A DNA stretch of 23,269 bases from JAMWZF01 sp041628615 (GTDB taxonomy: Bacteria > Pseudomonadota > Alphaproteobacteria > Rhodobacterales > Rhodobacteraceae). Every line of letters begins with the position of its first letter. Within the stretch, counting starts at the first letter, position 1. The notes below the pieces were generated by a model. That model made no database searches, was not told the origin of the DNA, and worked only from the letters and a program-made list of their open reading frames with translations. Shown in pieces: positions 15,067 to 23,269 of the stretch. The stretch covers positions 1 to 23,269 of the forward strand of contig JBFKOW010000034.1 of assembly GCA_041628615.1 (NCBI GenBank), in the 5' to 3' direction. A program made the translations under genes and the position numbers.

Positions 15067-16206
15067 ATGGACTTCTCGCTCAGCGACGAACAGGCGGCGA
15101 TCTTCGAGATGGCGCGGGACGTCGGCGCCGCCGAGATAGCCCCCCACGCCCGCGACTGGGAGGCGGCGGGCACGATTCCGCGCGATCTCTGGCCGAAGCT
15201 GGCCGAACTGGGCTTCGGCGGGCTCTACGTCCGGGAGGAAAGCGGCGGCACCGGGCTCGGCCGACTCGACGCCACGCTGGTCTTCGAGGCGCTGTCGATG
15301 GCCTGCCCCAGCGTCGCCGCCTTCCTGTCGATCCACAACATGTGCGCGGCGATGATCGACCGCTACGGCTCGGACGAGTTGCGGGCCCGGCTGCTGCCGG
15401 GGGCCCTGTCGATGGACAGCGTGCTGGCCTACTGCCTGACGGAGCCGGGCAGCGGGTCGGACGCGGCGGCGCTGCGCACCCGGGCGGACCGCGTCGGCGG
15501 CGGGTTCCGGCTGACCGGAACCAAGGCGTTCATATCGGGCGGCGGATATGCCGATGCCTACGTCGTCATGTGCCGCACCGGCGGCGACGGGCCGCGGGGC
15601 ATTTCGGCCGTGGTGGTCGAGGCCGGAACCGGCGGCCTGTCCTTCGGCGGCCTCGAGGACAAGATGGGCTGGCGCTGCCAGCCGACCCGGCAGGTCCAGA
15701 TGGACGGTTGCGAAGTTCCGGCGGCCAACCTTCTCGGCGAGGAAGGCCAGGGCTTCCGCTACGCGATGGCCGGGCTTGACGGCGGCCGGTTGAACATCGC
15801 CGCCTGTTCGCTGGGGGCGGCGCAGGCCGCGCTCGACGCCACGCTGGCCTACATGGCCGAGCGGCGCGCCTTCGGGCGGCCGATCTCCGAGTTCCAGGCG
15901 CTGCAGTTCCGGCTTGCCGACATGGAGATCGAGCTGCAGGCGGCGCGGGTGTTCCTGCGGCAGGCGGCATGGAAGCTCGACACCGGGGCCGCGGACGCCA
16001 CCAAGGCCTGCGCGATGGCCAAGAAGTTCGTCACCGAGGCCGGCAGCCGGATCGCCGACCAGTGCCTGCAACTGCACGGCGGCTACGGCTACCTCGCCGA
16101 CTACGGGATCGAGAAGATCGTCCGCGACCTGCGCGTGCACCAGATCCTCGAAGGCACGAACGAGATCATGCGGCTGATCGTGGCCCGGCAGATGCTGGCG
16201 CAGTAG
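15067..16206 (+). CDS. Acyl-CoA dehydrogenase, probable isobutyryl-CoA dehydrogenase
   Basis: 379 aa. A cytoplasmic FAD enzyme that introduces a 2,3 double bond into an acyl-CoA and passes electrons to ETF. Landmarks: AYCLTEPGSGSDAAALRTRA, GTKAFISGGGYADAY, the RRAFGRPISEFQALQFRLADM helix, and LEGTNEIMRLIVAR with catalytic Glu362. Isobutyryl-CoA specificity is inferred from the operon: the next two genes carry out the following valine-degradation steps. Start: ATG at 15067 (MDFSLSDEQ, the usual N-terminus) behind a weak GGGGACAG; an in-frame ATG 10 codons upstream has no better site. Branched-chain dehydrogenases for other acyl-CoAs are the main alternative. Confidence 0.88.
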   Translation: MDFSLSDEQAAIFEMARDVGAAEIAPHARDWEAAGTIPRDLWPKLAELGFGGLYVREESGGTGLGRLDATLVFEALSMACPSVAAFLSIHNMCAAMIDRYGSDELRARLLPGALSMDSVLAYCLTEPGSGSDAAALRTRADRVGGGFRLTGTKAFISGGGYADAYVVMCRTGGDGPRGISAVVVEAGTGGLSFGGLEDKMGWRCQPTRQVQMDGCEVPAANLLGEEGQGFRYAMAGLDGGRLNIAACSLGAAQAALDATLAYMAERRAFGRPISEFQALQFRLADMEIELQAARVFLRQAAWKLDTGAADATKACAMAKKFVTEAGSRIADQCLQLHGGYGYLADYGIEKIVRDLRVHQILEGTNEIMRLIVARQMLAQ

Positions 16207-16246
16207 CGCCCGCCGCCCGAACCGGCACCGAACCAGGGAGTCCCGA

Positions 16247-17278
16247 GTGACCGACGACATCCGGATCCAGCAGGACGGCCGCGCCGGGCGGATCACGCTG
16301 ATGCGGCCCAGGGCGCTGAACGCCCTGACCTGGGCAATGGTCCGCGCGATCGACCGGGCGCTTGACCGCTGGGCCAACGACGCCTCGATCGACCTGCTGG
16401 TGATCGACGCGGTGGGCGACAAGGCATTCTGCGCCGGCGGCGACATCCAGGAGATCTACGACCGGGGCCGCGCCCGCGACTTCGACTATGGCGAGCGGTT
16501 CTGGCGCGACGAGTACCGGATGAACGCGCGGCTGTTCGGCTTTCCGAAGCCGGTGGTCACGCTGATGCAGGGCTTCACCATGGGCGGCGGGGTCGGCGTC
16601 GGCTGCCACGGATCGCACCGCATCGTCGGCGACACCTCGCGGATCGCGATGCCGGAATGCGGCATCGGGCTGGTGCCGGACGTGGGCGGGTCGCTGATCC
16701 TGGCCCGGGCGCCGGGGCGGATCGGCGAGTACCTCGGGCTCACCGCCGACCGGATGGACGCGGGCGACGCGATCTTCGCGGGCTTCGCGGACTACCACAT
16801 CCCCGAGGCGGACTGGCCCGGGCTGGTATCCGAGCTGTGCCGGACCGGCGACTGGACGGCGGTGGACCGCGCCGCGGGCCCTGCCCCGCATTCCCGGCTC
16901 GCCGGCTGGCAGGCCGGGATCGACGCCTGCTTCGGCGGCGAGACGCTGGGCGACATCTACCGCGCCTTCCCGGATCCGCGCCCCGAGCCCGTCGCCCATG
17001 CCGAACGGCTGATGGCCCGCAATTCGCCCTTGTCGATGGCTTACACCGTCGATCTGATCCACAAGGTGCGCATGCGCGACGACATCGCCCACGCCCTCGA
17101 TCTCGAGTTCCGCTTCACCTCGCGGGCGATGGAGCACGGCGACTTCCTCGAAGGGATCCGGGCGGCGGTGATCGACAAGGACCGCGCGCCCCGCTGGCGG
17201 CATGACGGATGGCAGGCGGTGCGGGGCGGCGACGTGCTGAAATTCAGCTACCCGGTCGCGCCGCCGCTGGAACTGTGA
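16247..17278 (+). CDS. 3-hydroxyisobutyryl-CoA hydrolase (enoyl-CoA hydratase/isomerase fold)
   Basis: 343 aa. The crotonase fold with the longer C-terminal part (ECH_2) typical of 3-hydroxyisobutyryl-CoA hydrolases, which cleave the thioester to give free 3-hydroxyisobutyrate in valine degradation. Visible: oxyanion-hole segments AFCAGGDIQEIYDRG and MGGGVGVGCHGSHRIV, then MPECGIGLVPDVGGS with Glu137 and Asp145, spaced as the catalytic pair of the human enzyme. GTG start with CAGGGAG about 7 nt upstream. 40 nt after the dehydrogenase and 11 nt before mmsB, so clearly operonic. An enoyl-CoA hydratase role on methacrylyl-CoA is less likely because of the C-terminal extension; the operon lacks another obvious hydratase for that step. 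Confidence 0.86.
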   Translation: MTDDIRIQQDGRAGRITLMRPRALNALTWAMVRAIDRALDRWANDASIDLLVIDAVGDKAFCAGGDIQEIYDRGRARDFDYGERFWRDEYRMNARLFGFPKPVVTLMQGFTMGGGVGVGCHGSHRIVGDTSRIAMPECGIGLVPDVGGSLILARAPGRIGEYLGLTADRMDAGDAIFAGFADYHIPEADWPGLVSELCRTGDWTAVDRAAGPAPHSRLAGWQAGIDACFGGETLGDIYRAFPDPRPEPVAHAERLMARNSPLSMAYTVDLIHKVRMRDDIAHALDLEFRFTSRAMEHGDFLEGIRAAVIDKDRAPRWRHDGWQAVRGGDVLKFSYPVAPPLEL

Positions 17279-17289
17279 GGGAGGACGCC

Positions 17290-18159
17290 ATGAAGATCGG
17301 ATTCATAGGGCTGGGCAACATGGGCGCGCCGATGGCGCGCAACCTGGTCGCTGCGGGGCACGAGGTGACCGGGTTCGACACCGCCGCAAGACCCGAAGGC
17401 ATCGCCATGGCCGCCAGCGCCGCCAAGGCCGCGGCGGACGCCGACGTGGTCATCACCATGCTGCCGGACGGGCCGATCCTGCGGAAGGTCGCCGCCGAGA
17501 TCCATCCGGCGATGACGGCCGGCGCGGTGCATCTCGACTGTTCCACGGTGGATGTCGAAAGCGCCCGCGCGGTGGCGGCCGCGGCGGAACGGGCGGGGCT
17601 GATGGCGGTGGACGCGCCGGTTTCGGGCGGCATCGGCGGCGCCCAGGCCGGCACCCTCACCTTCATGGCGGGCGGCCCGGCCGAGGCCTTCGGCATCGTC
17701 CGCCCGCTGTTCGACGTGATGGGCCAGAAGGCGGTGCATTGCGGCCCGGCCGGCAACGGCCAGGCGGCCAAGATCTGCAACAACATGATCCTCGGGGTGA
17801 CCATGATCGCCACCTGCGAGGCCTTCGTGCTGGCCGACAAGCTGGGCCTCGACCGGCAGGCGATGTTCGACGTGGTCTCCACCTCCTCGGGCTATTCCTG
17901 GACCATGAACGCCTACTGCCCCGCCCCCGGTATCGGCCCGAAAAGCCCGGCCGACAACGACTACAAGCCCGGCTTCGCGGCGGAACTGATGCTCAAGGAC
18001 CTGCGGCTGGCGCAGATGGCCGCCGAGGCGGCGGACGCCGACACGCCGATGGGCAAGGCGGCGCGGGACCTCTACGCGCGCTTCGTGGAGGACGAGGACG
18101 GCCGGGGCCGGGATTTCAGCGCCATGCTGCCCCGTTTCGCCGCCCGGCATCGGGAATGA
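17290..18159 (+). CDS. mmsB: 3-hydroxyisobutyrate dehydrogenase
   Basis: 289 aa. It oxidises 3-hydroxyisobutyrate with NAD+ to methylmalonate semialdehyde, the substrate of MmsA; cytoplasmic. Visible: Rossmann motif GFIGLGNMGAPMARNL at the N-terminus, DAPVSGGIGGAQAGTLTFM substrate motif, GNGQAAKICNNM with catalytic Lys161, and the all-helical C-terminal domain (ELMLKDLRLAQMAAE, DTPMGKAARDLYARF). GGGAGGA is placed 4-5 nt before the ATG. Its stop overlaps the start of the next gene, a Crp/Fnr-type regulator, as ATGA. Related 3-hydroxyacid dehydrogenases share the fold, but operon and motif together make the call firm. Confidence 0.94.
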   Translation: MKIGFIGLGNMGAPMARNLVAAGHEVTGFDTAARPEGIAMAASAAKAAADADVVITMLPDGPILRKVAAEIHPAMTAGAVHLDCSTVDVESARAVAAAAERAGLMAVDAPVSGGIGGAQAGTLTFMAGGPAEAFGIVRPLFDVMGQKAVHCGPAGNGQAAKICNNMILGVTMIATCEAFVLADKLGLDRQAMFDVVSTSSGYSWTMNAYCPAPGIGPKSPADNDYKPGFAAELMLKDLRLAQMAAEAADADTPMGKAARDLYARFVEDEDGRGRDFSAMLPRFAARHRE

Positions 18160-18815
18160 GCTGGACCGCCGGGACCGAACTGGCCGCCCTGCCCGGCCCG
18201 GCGCGGGCCTCGCTCGACCGGCTGGTGCCGATGGTGCTGCCGCGCGGCGCGCCGGTGTTCCATCCCGGGCAGGCGGCGGAAGGGTTCCCGGTGGTGCTGT
18301 CGGGGCGGGTCGACGTGCACCTCGTCGGACCGACCGGGCGGGACATCCTGCTCTACTCGGTCGAGCCGGGGCAGAGCTGTGTCCAGACCACGCTCGGGCT
18401 GCTCGGCGGCGAAGCCTATACCGGCGAGGCGGTGGCCGGGGTGGACAGCCGGGCGGTGATGATCCCTGCCGAGACCTTCCGGCGGCTGATGGACGAGGCG
18501 GCGGAATTCCGGGCCTTCGTGTTCCGGGCCTTCGCCGAGCGGATGCAATCGACGATGCACGTGCTCGAGAAGGTGGCCTTCCAGCGGGTCGAGGCGCGGC
18601 TGGCCGAGGCGCTGCTGGCGCTGGCGGACGGCGATGGCGTGGTCCGGGCGACGCAGGCGGAACTGGCCAGCCGCATCGGCTCGGCCCGAGAGGTGGTGTC
18701 GCGGCGGCTCGACAGTTTCGCGCGGCGCGGCTGGGTCCGGCGCGACCGGGGCGCGGTCACGCTCACCGGCCGGGCGGCGCTGGCCCGGCTCGCCGAAACC
18801 GGCGGCGAAGCGTGA
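18156..18815 (+). CDS. Crp/Fnr-family transcriptional regulator
   Basis: 219 aa. An N-terminal cyclic-nucleotide-binding-like beta barrel (about 15-120), a dimerisation helix (FRAFAERMQSTMHVLEKV) and a C-terminal winged HTH (TQAELASRIGSAREVVSRRL). It lacks the Arg-Ser cAMP signature of Crp and the Fnr cysteine set; Cys75 is its only cysteine (GQSCVQTT), so a 4Fe-4S cluster is ruled out and the signal is unknown. The start overlaps the mmsB stop by 4 nt (ATGA), which implies translational coupling to the valine operon. Its own stop codon lies inside a GTGACC-A-GGTCAC palindrome, a candidate operator for the next gene. Regulatory targets are inferred. Confidence 0.87.
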   Translation: MSWTAGTELAALPGPARASLDRLVPMVLPRGAPVFHPGQAAEGFPVVLSGRVDVHLVGPTGRDILLYSVEPGQSCVQTTLGLLGGEAYTGEAVAGVDSRAVMIPAETFRRLMDEAAEFRAFVFRAFAERMQSTMHVLEKVAFQRVEARLAEALLALADGDGVVRATQAELASRIGSAREVVSRRLDSFARRGWVRRDRGAVTLTGRAALARLAETGGEA

Positions 18816-18824
18816 CCAGGTCAC
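18812..18824. promoter_or_regulatory. Candidate Crp/Fnr-type operator before the DUF2892 gene
   Basis: GTGACC-A-GGTCAC is a perfect 6-1-6 palindrome overlapping the regulator's stop codon. A TACCCT -10-like element at 18847-18852 would start transcription near 18860, putting the palindrome centre close to -41.5, the class II position for Crp/Fnr activators. The half-site spacing is 1 bp short of classical Crp sites. A 6-bp hairpin (18862-18867 with 18874-18879) would then lie at the start of the leader. Confidence 0.45.
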
Positions 18825-18899
18825 AGACCGCGGCGCGGCACGGGTCTACCCTTTGACCATCGGCCCGACTCACCGGGCCAGCCTCGAAAGGGACCAGAC

Positions 18900-19097
18900 A
18901 TGACCAGGAACATCGGCAACACCGAACGCATCATCCGCGCCGTCGTCGGCCTTGCGCTGATCGCGGGCTTCTTCCTCAACAGCGGCGGGGCCTACAGCTG
19001 GCTCTACCTGCTGGGGATCATTCCGCTGGCCACCGCCGCCATCGGCTGGTGCCCGCCCTACGCGATCCTAGGGATCAATACCTGCCGGACCAAGTGA
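18900..19097 (+). CDS. DUF2892 (YgaP-like) inner-membrane protein
   Basis: 65 aa. N-terminal NIGNTERIIRAVVGLALI and C-terminal ATAAIGWCPPYAILGINTC are the conserved ends of DUF2892, with two membrane helices between (about 10-28 and 32-52). Two cysteines (CPPYAILGINTC) near the second helix are typical. In YgaP the same domain anchors a rhodanese; stand-alone copies are often found near sulfur-stress or redox genes, and their own activity is unknown. Start: ATG with AAAGGGA about 7 nt upstream. Located 84 nt after a Crp/Fnr-type gene with a palindrome between, so regulation by it is plausible. Confidence 0.86.
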   Translation: MTRNIGNTERIIRAVVGLALIAGFFLNSGGAYSWLYLLGIIPLATAAIGWCPPYAILGINTCRTK

Positions 19098-19103
19098 CCG
19101 GCC

Positions 19104-19132
19104 CCGGGCGGCGGCGCATCACCGCCGCCCGG
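19104..19132. terminator. Bidirectional hairpin between the DUF2892 and decarboxylase genes
   Basis: An 11-bp perfect GC stem (19104-19114 with 19122-19132, loop CGCATCA) fills the 45-bp gap between the two convergent genes. No T-tract on either strand, but the stability and position suit a shared terminator. Confidence 0.55.
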
Positions 19133-19142
19133 CCGCAACCGG

Positions 19143-20315
19143 TCAGATCACCACGACGTCCAGCGGCGGGAAGCCGTTGAAACCGATCGAGGCGTAGGTG
19201 GTGGTGTAGGCGCCGCAGTTGCGGATCACGATGCGGTCCCCCGCCACCAGTTCGGTCGGCAGCAGCACCGGGCGCTGCTCGTAGAGCACGTCGGCGCTGT
19301 CGCAGGACGGCCCGGCCAGGATGCAGGGCCCCACTGCGCCGCCGTCGCGGTCGGTGGTGAACTGGTAGCGGATCGCCTCGTCCATCGTCTCGGCCAGGCC
19401 CGAGAACTTGCCGATGTCGAGGTAGACCCAGCGGTGCAGGTCGTTGGCCGACTTGCGCGACACCAGCAGCACCTCGGCGGCGATCGCGCCGGCCTCGGCG
19501 ACCATGCCGCGCCCGGGCTCCGCCATCACCTGCGGGACGTGGCCGAAACGCTCTTCGATCATCTCCATGATCTTCGCGCCGTAGACCTCGGCCGGCTCCA
19601 CGGTCTCGCCGTAGAAGGCCGGGAAGCCGCCGCCGATGTTGAGCAGGGTGAAGCCGGCGCCGGCTTGCTGCGCGGCGTGCCAGGCCTCGGCCACCACGTC
19701 GAGCGCGGGCGCCCACATCGCGGCGCGGCGGGTCTGGGAGCCGACGTGGAAGGACAGGCCGACCGGGGTCAGGCCGACGGCGCGGGCCTTCGCGACGAGC
19801 GCCGGAATGGTTTCGGCGGGCACGCCGAACTTGCGGCCCAGCGGCCACTCGGCCTCGGACACGTCGATCCGCATCCGCAGGTAGACGCGTGCGCCGGGGG
19901 CGTTGGCGGCGATCTTGTCGAGCTCTTCCTCGGCATCGGCGGCGAACAGGGTAATCCCCTGCCCGTGCGCCCAGGCGATGTCGGTCGCCCGCTTCACGGT
20001 GTTGCCGAAGCTGACCCGGTCCGGGGTGGCGCCGGCGGCGAGGCACATGGCGATCTCGGCGCGAGAGGCAGCGTCGAAGCCCGAGCCGAGCGCGGCCAGA
20101 CGGGCGAGGATCGCCGGCTCCGGGTTCGCCTTCACGGCATAATGGATGTGCGCCCGGCCCAGCCCCGCCTTCAGGCCCATGTAGGCATGGGCAACGGCCT
20201 CGGTGTCGAGCACGAGGGTCGGTCGCTCGAACGTGTTGGCGGCGATGAAGGTTTCGGCACGCGAGGGGTAAGCGGCGGTCGCGGCGCGGTCTGCGCCGAG
20301 GAACGGGCTGGTCAT
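19143..20315 (-). CDS. Type III PLP-dependent decarboxylase (ornithine/lysine decarboxylase family)
   Basis: 390 aa. An alanine-racemase-fold decarboxylase of the eukaryotic-ODC type that turns ornithine into putrescine, or lysine into cadaverine, feeding polyamine synthesis; cytoplasmic dimer. Visible: PLP Lys62 in HYAVKANPEP, GFDAASRAEI, the FHVGSQTRRAAMW specificity segment, LNIGGGFPAFYG, EPGRGMVAEAG (phosphate binding) and catalytic Cys338 in GPSCDSADVLYE. Start: ATG at 20315 with GGAGG 5 nt upstream; an in-frame GTG two codons earlier is too close to that site. The 281-bp upstream region is unusually structured and contains a short upstream ORF. Ornithine versus lysine preference cannot be settled from sequence. 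Confidence 0.9.
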   Translation of the reverse strand: MTSPFLGADRAATAAYPSRAETFIAANTFERPTLVLDTEAVAHAYMGLKAGLGRAHIHYAVKANPEPAILARLAALGSGFDAASRAEIAMCLAAGATPDRVSFGNTVKRATDIAWAHGQGITLFAADAEEELDKIAANAPGARVYLRMRIDVSEAEWPLGRKFGVPAETIPALVAKARAVGLTPVGLSFHVGSQTRRAAMWAPALDVVAEAWHAAQQAGAGFTLLNIGGGFPAFYGETVEPAEVYGAKIMEMIEERFGHVPQVMAEPGRGMVAEAGAIAAEVLLVSRKSANDLHRWVYLDIGKFSGLAETMDEAIRYQFTTDRDGGAVGPCILAGPSCDSADVLYEQRPVLLPTELVAGDRIVIRNCGAYTTTYASIGFNGFPPLDVVVI

Positions 20316-20549
20316 GGACACCTCCGAGAGACCAAAGGGCCCGCGAGGGGCCCAGTTTCAAGGAGACGTTACCGTCGCTACGTGAACCCCCGTTGCCCCG
20401 GTACGTCCGGGAAGCTTCAGTCAGGTTCGGGGCCAGAGGCGCGTGCGTTGGCGTCAGTGAGGCCGCATGTGGGGCAAAGCTTCGAGTCGTTCAAGCCCTT
20501 TCCGACCCCGCGGACCGAAATTCCTTCGACAATTCGAAGCGATGCGCAT
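20316..20549 (-). promoter_or_regulatory. Structured leader of the decarboxylase gene (possible speF-type element)
   Basis: Read on the minus strand, the region has a run of hairpins: CTTCGA-ATTG-TCGAAG (20524-20539), CCCGG-ACGTA-CCGGG (20397-20411), GACG-GTAA-CGTC (20365-20376) and GGGCCC-CTCGC-GGGCCC (20337-20353) followed by TTT just before the GGAGG site. A CTCC near 20362 could pair with the Shine-Dalgarno. A cis-regulatory RNA named speF is known upstream of such decarboxylases in alphaproteobacteria; I cannot confirm a match to its consensus by eye. The 281-bp gap 20316-20596 has no other gene. Confidence 0.45.
20454..20549 (-). CDS. Possible upstream ORF in the decarboxylase leader
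   Basis: A 31-codon frame starting ATG at 20549, with GGAG 8 nt upstream, ending TGA 138 nt before the decarboxylase ATG. The peptide is basic, with 7 Arg and 1 Lys (RRNFGPRGRKGLERL in the middle), and spans the first leader hairpin. Translation of an Arg-rich peptide would be a natural sensor for arginine/ornithine supply, as reported for the Salmonella speF leader peptide. Chance remains quite possible in GC-rich DNA. Confidence 0.3.
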   Translation of the reverse strand: MRIASNCRRNFGPRGRKGLERLEALPHMRPH

Positions 20550-20596
20550 TTGCATCACTCCGCGGGCGCAACGGCCGCGACGGCCCCCGGAGGCAC

Positions 20597-23269
<2,673 letters not shown>

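Overview
The window comes from the chromosome of a high-GC alphaproteobacterium, almost certainly a member of the Rhodobacteraceae. The evidence is the strong GC bias at third codon positions, the tkt / coiled-coil gene / zapA neighbourhood, a small membrane protein directly upstream of gap, a TTAA-N7-TTAAC CtrA-type box, a CceR-like TTAGCGCTAA palindrome upstream of gap, and the character of the proteins. No genus can be named from the sequence alone. Most of the window is ordinary core metabolism. No rRNA, tRNA, CRISPR array or intact insertion sequence was seen.

Layout. 1-1211: the 3' end of a monothiol glutaredoxin gene, then a convergent two-gene cell-division unit (a coiled-coil protein and zapA). 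1473-3494: transketolase behind a recognisable promoter. 3525-5474: a DUF808 membrane protein, a DUF4329 lipoprotein and a 47-aa membrane protein. 5599-6600: glyceraldehyde-3-phosphate dehydrogenase with a strong terminator. 6664-9197: an accessory-looking stretch, made of a non-coding or decayed segment followed by an unrecognised membrane-anchored protein with three divergent internal repeats and a C-terminal CxxC/CxxC pair. 9315-10491: a DUF1127 protein, coaD and a CBS-pair protein. 10545-13020: a LysR regulator divergent from mmsA. 13124-14655: a Tat-exported cupredoxin and a YbdK-type carboxylate-amine ligase. 15067-18815: a valine-catabolic operon (acyl-CoA dehydrogenase, 3-hydroxyisobutyryl-CoA hydrolase, mmsB) with a Crp/Fnr-type regulator fused to its end by a 4-nt overlap. 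18900-19097: a DUF2892 membrane protein. 19143-20549: a type III ornithine/lysine decarboxylase with a structured leader. 20597-end: uvrA, truncated by the window edge.

How the genes work together. mmsA, the acyl-CoA dehydrogenase, the hydrolase and mmsB supply four steps of valine degradation (isobutyryl-CoA to propionyl-CoA), split over two loci about 2 kb apart with separate apparent regulation. tkt and gap are central carbon genes, and the gap upstream region carries a palindrome like that of the LacI-family regulator CceR. The most novel-looking item is the three-repeat membrane protein at 7302-9197. The most testable regulatory items are the decarboxylase leader with its upstream ORF, the CtrA box before the valine operon, and the palindrome near -41.5 of a possible promoter for the DUF2892 gene.
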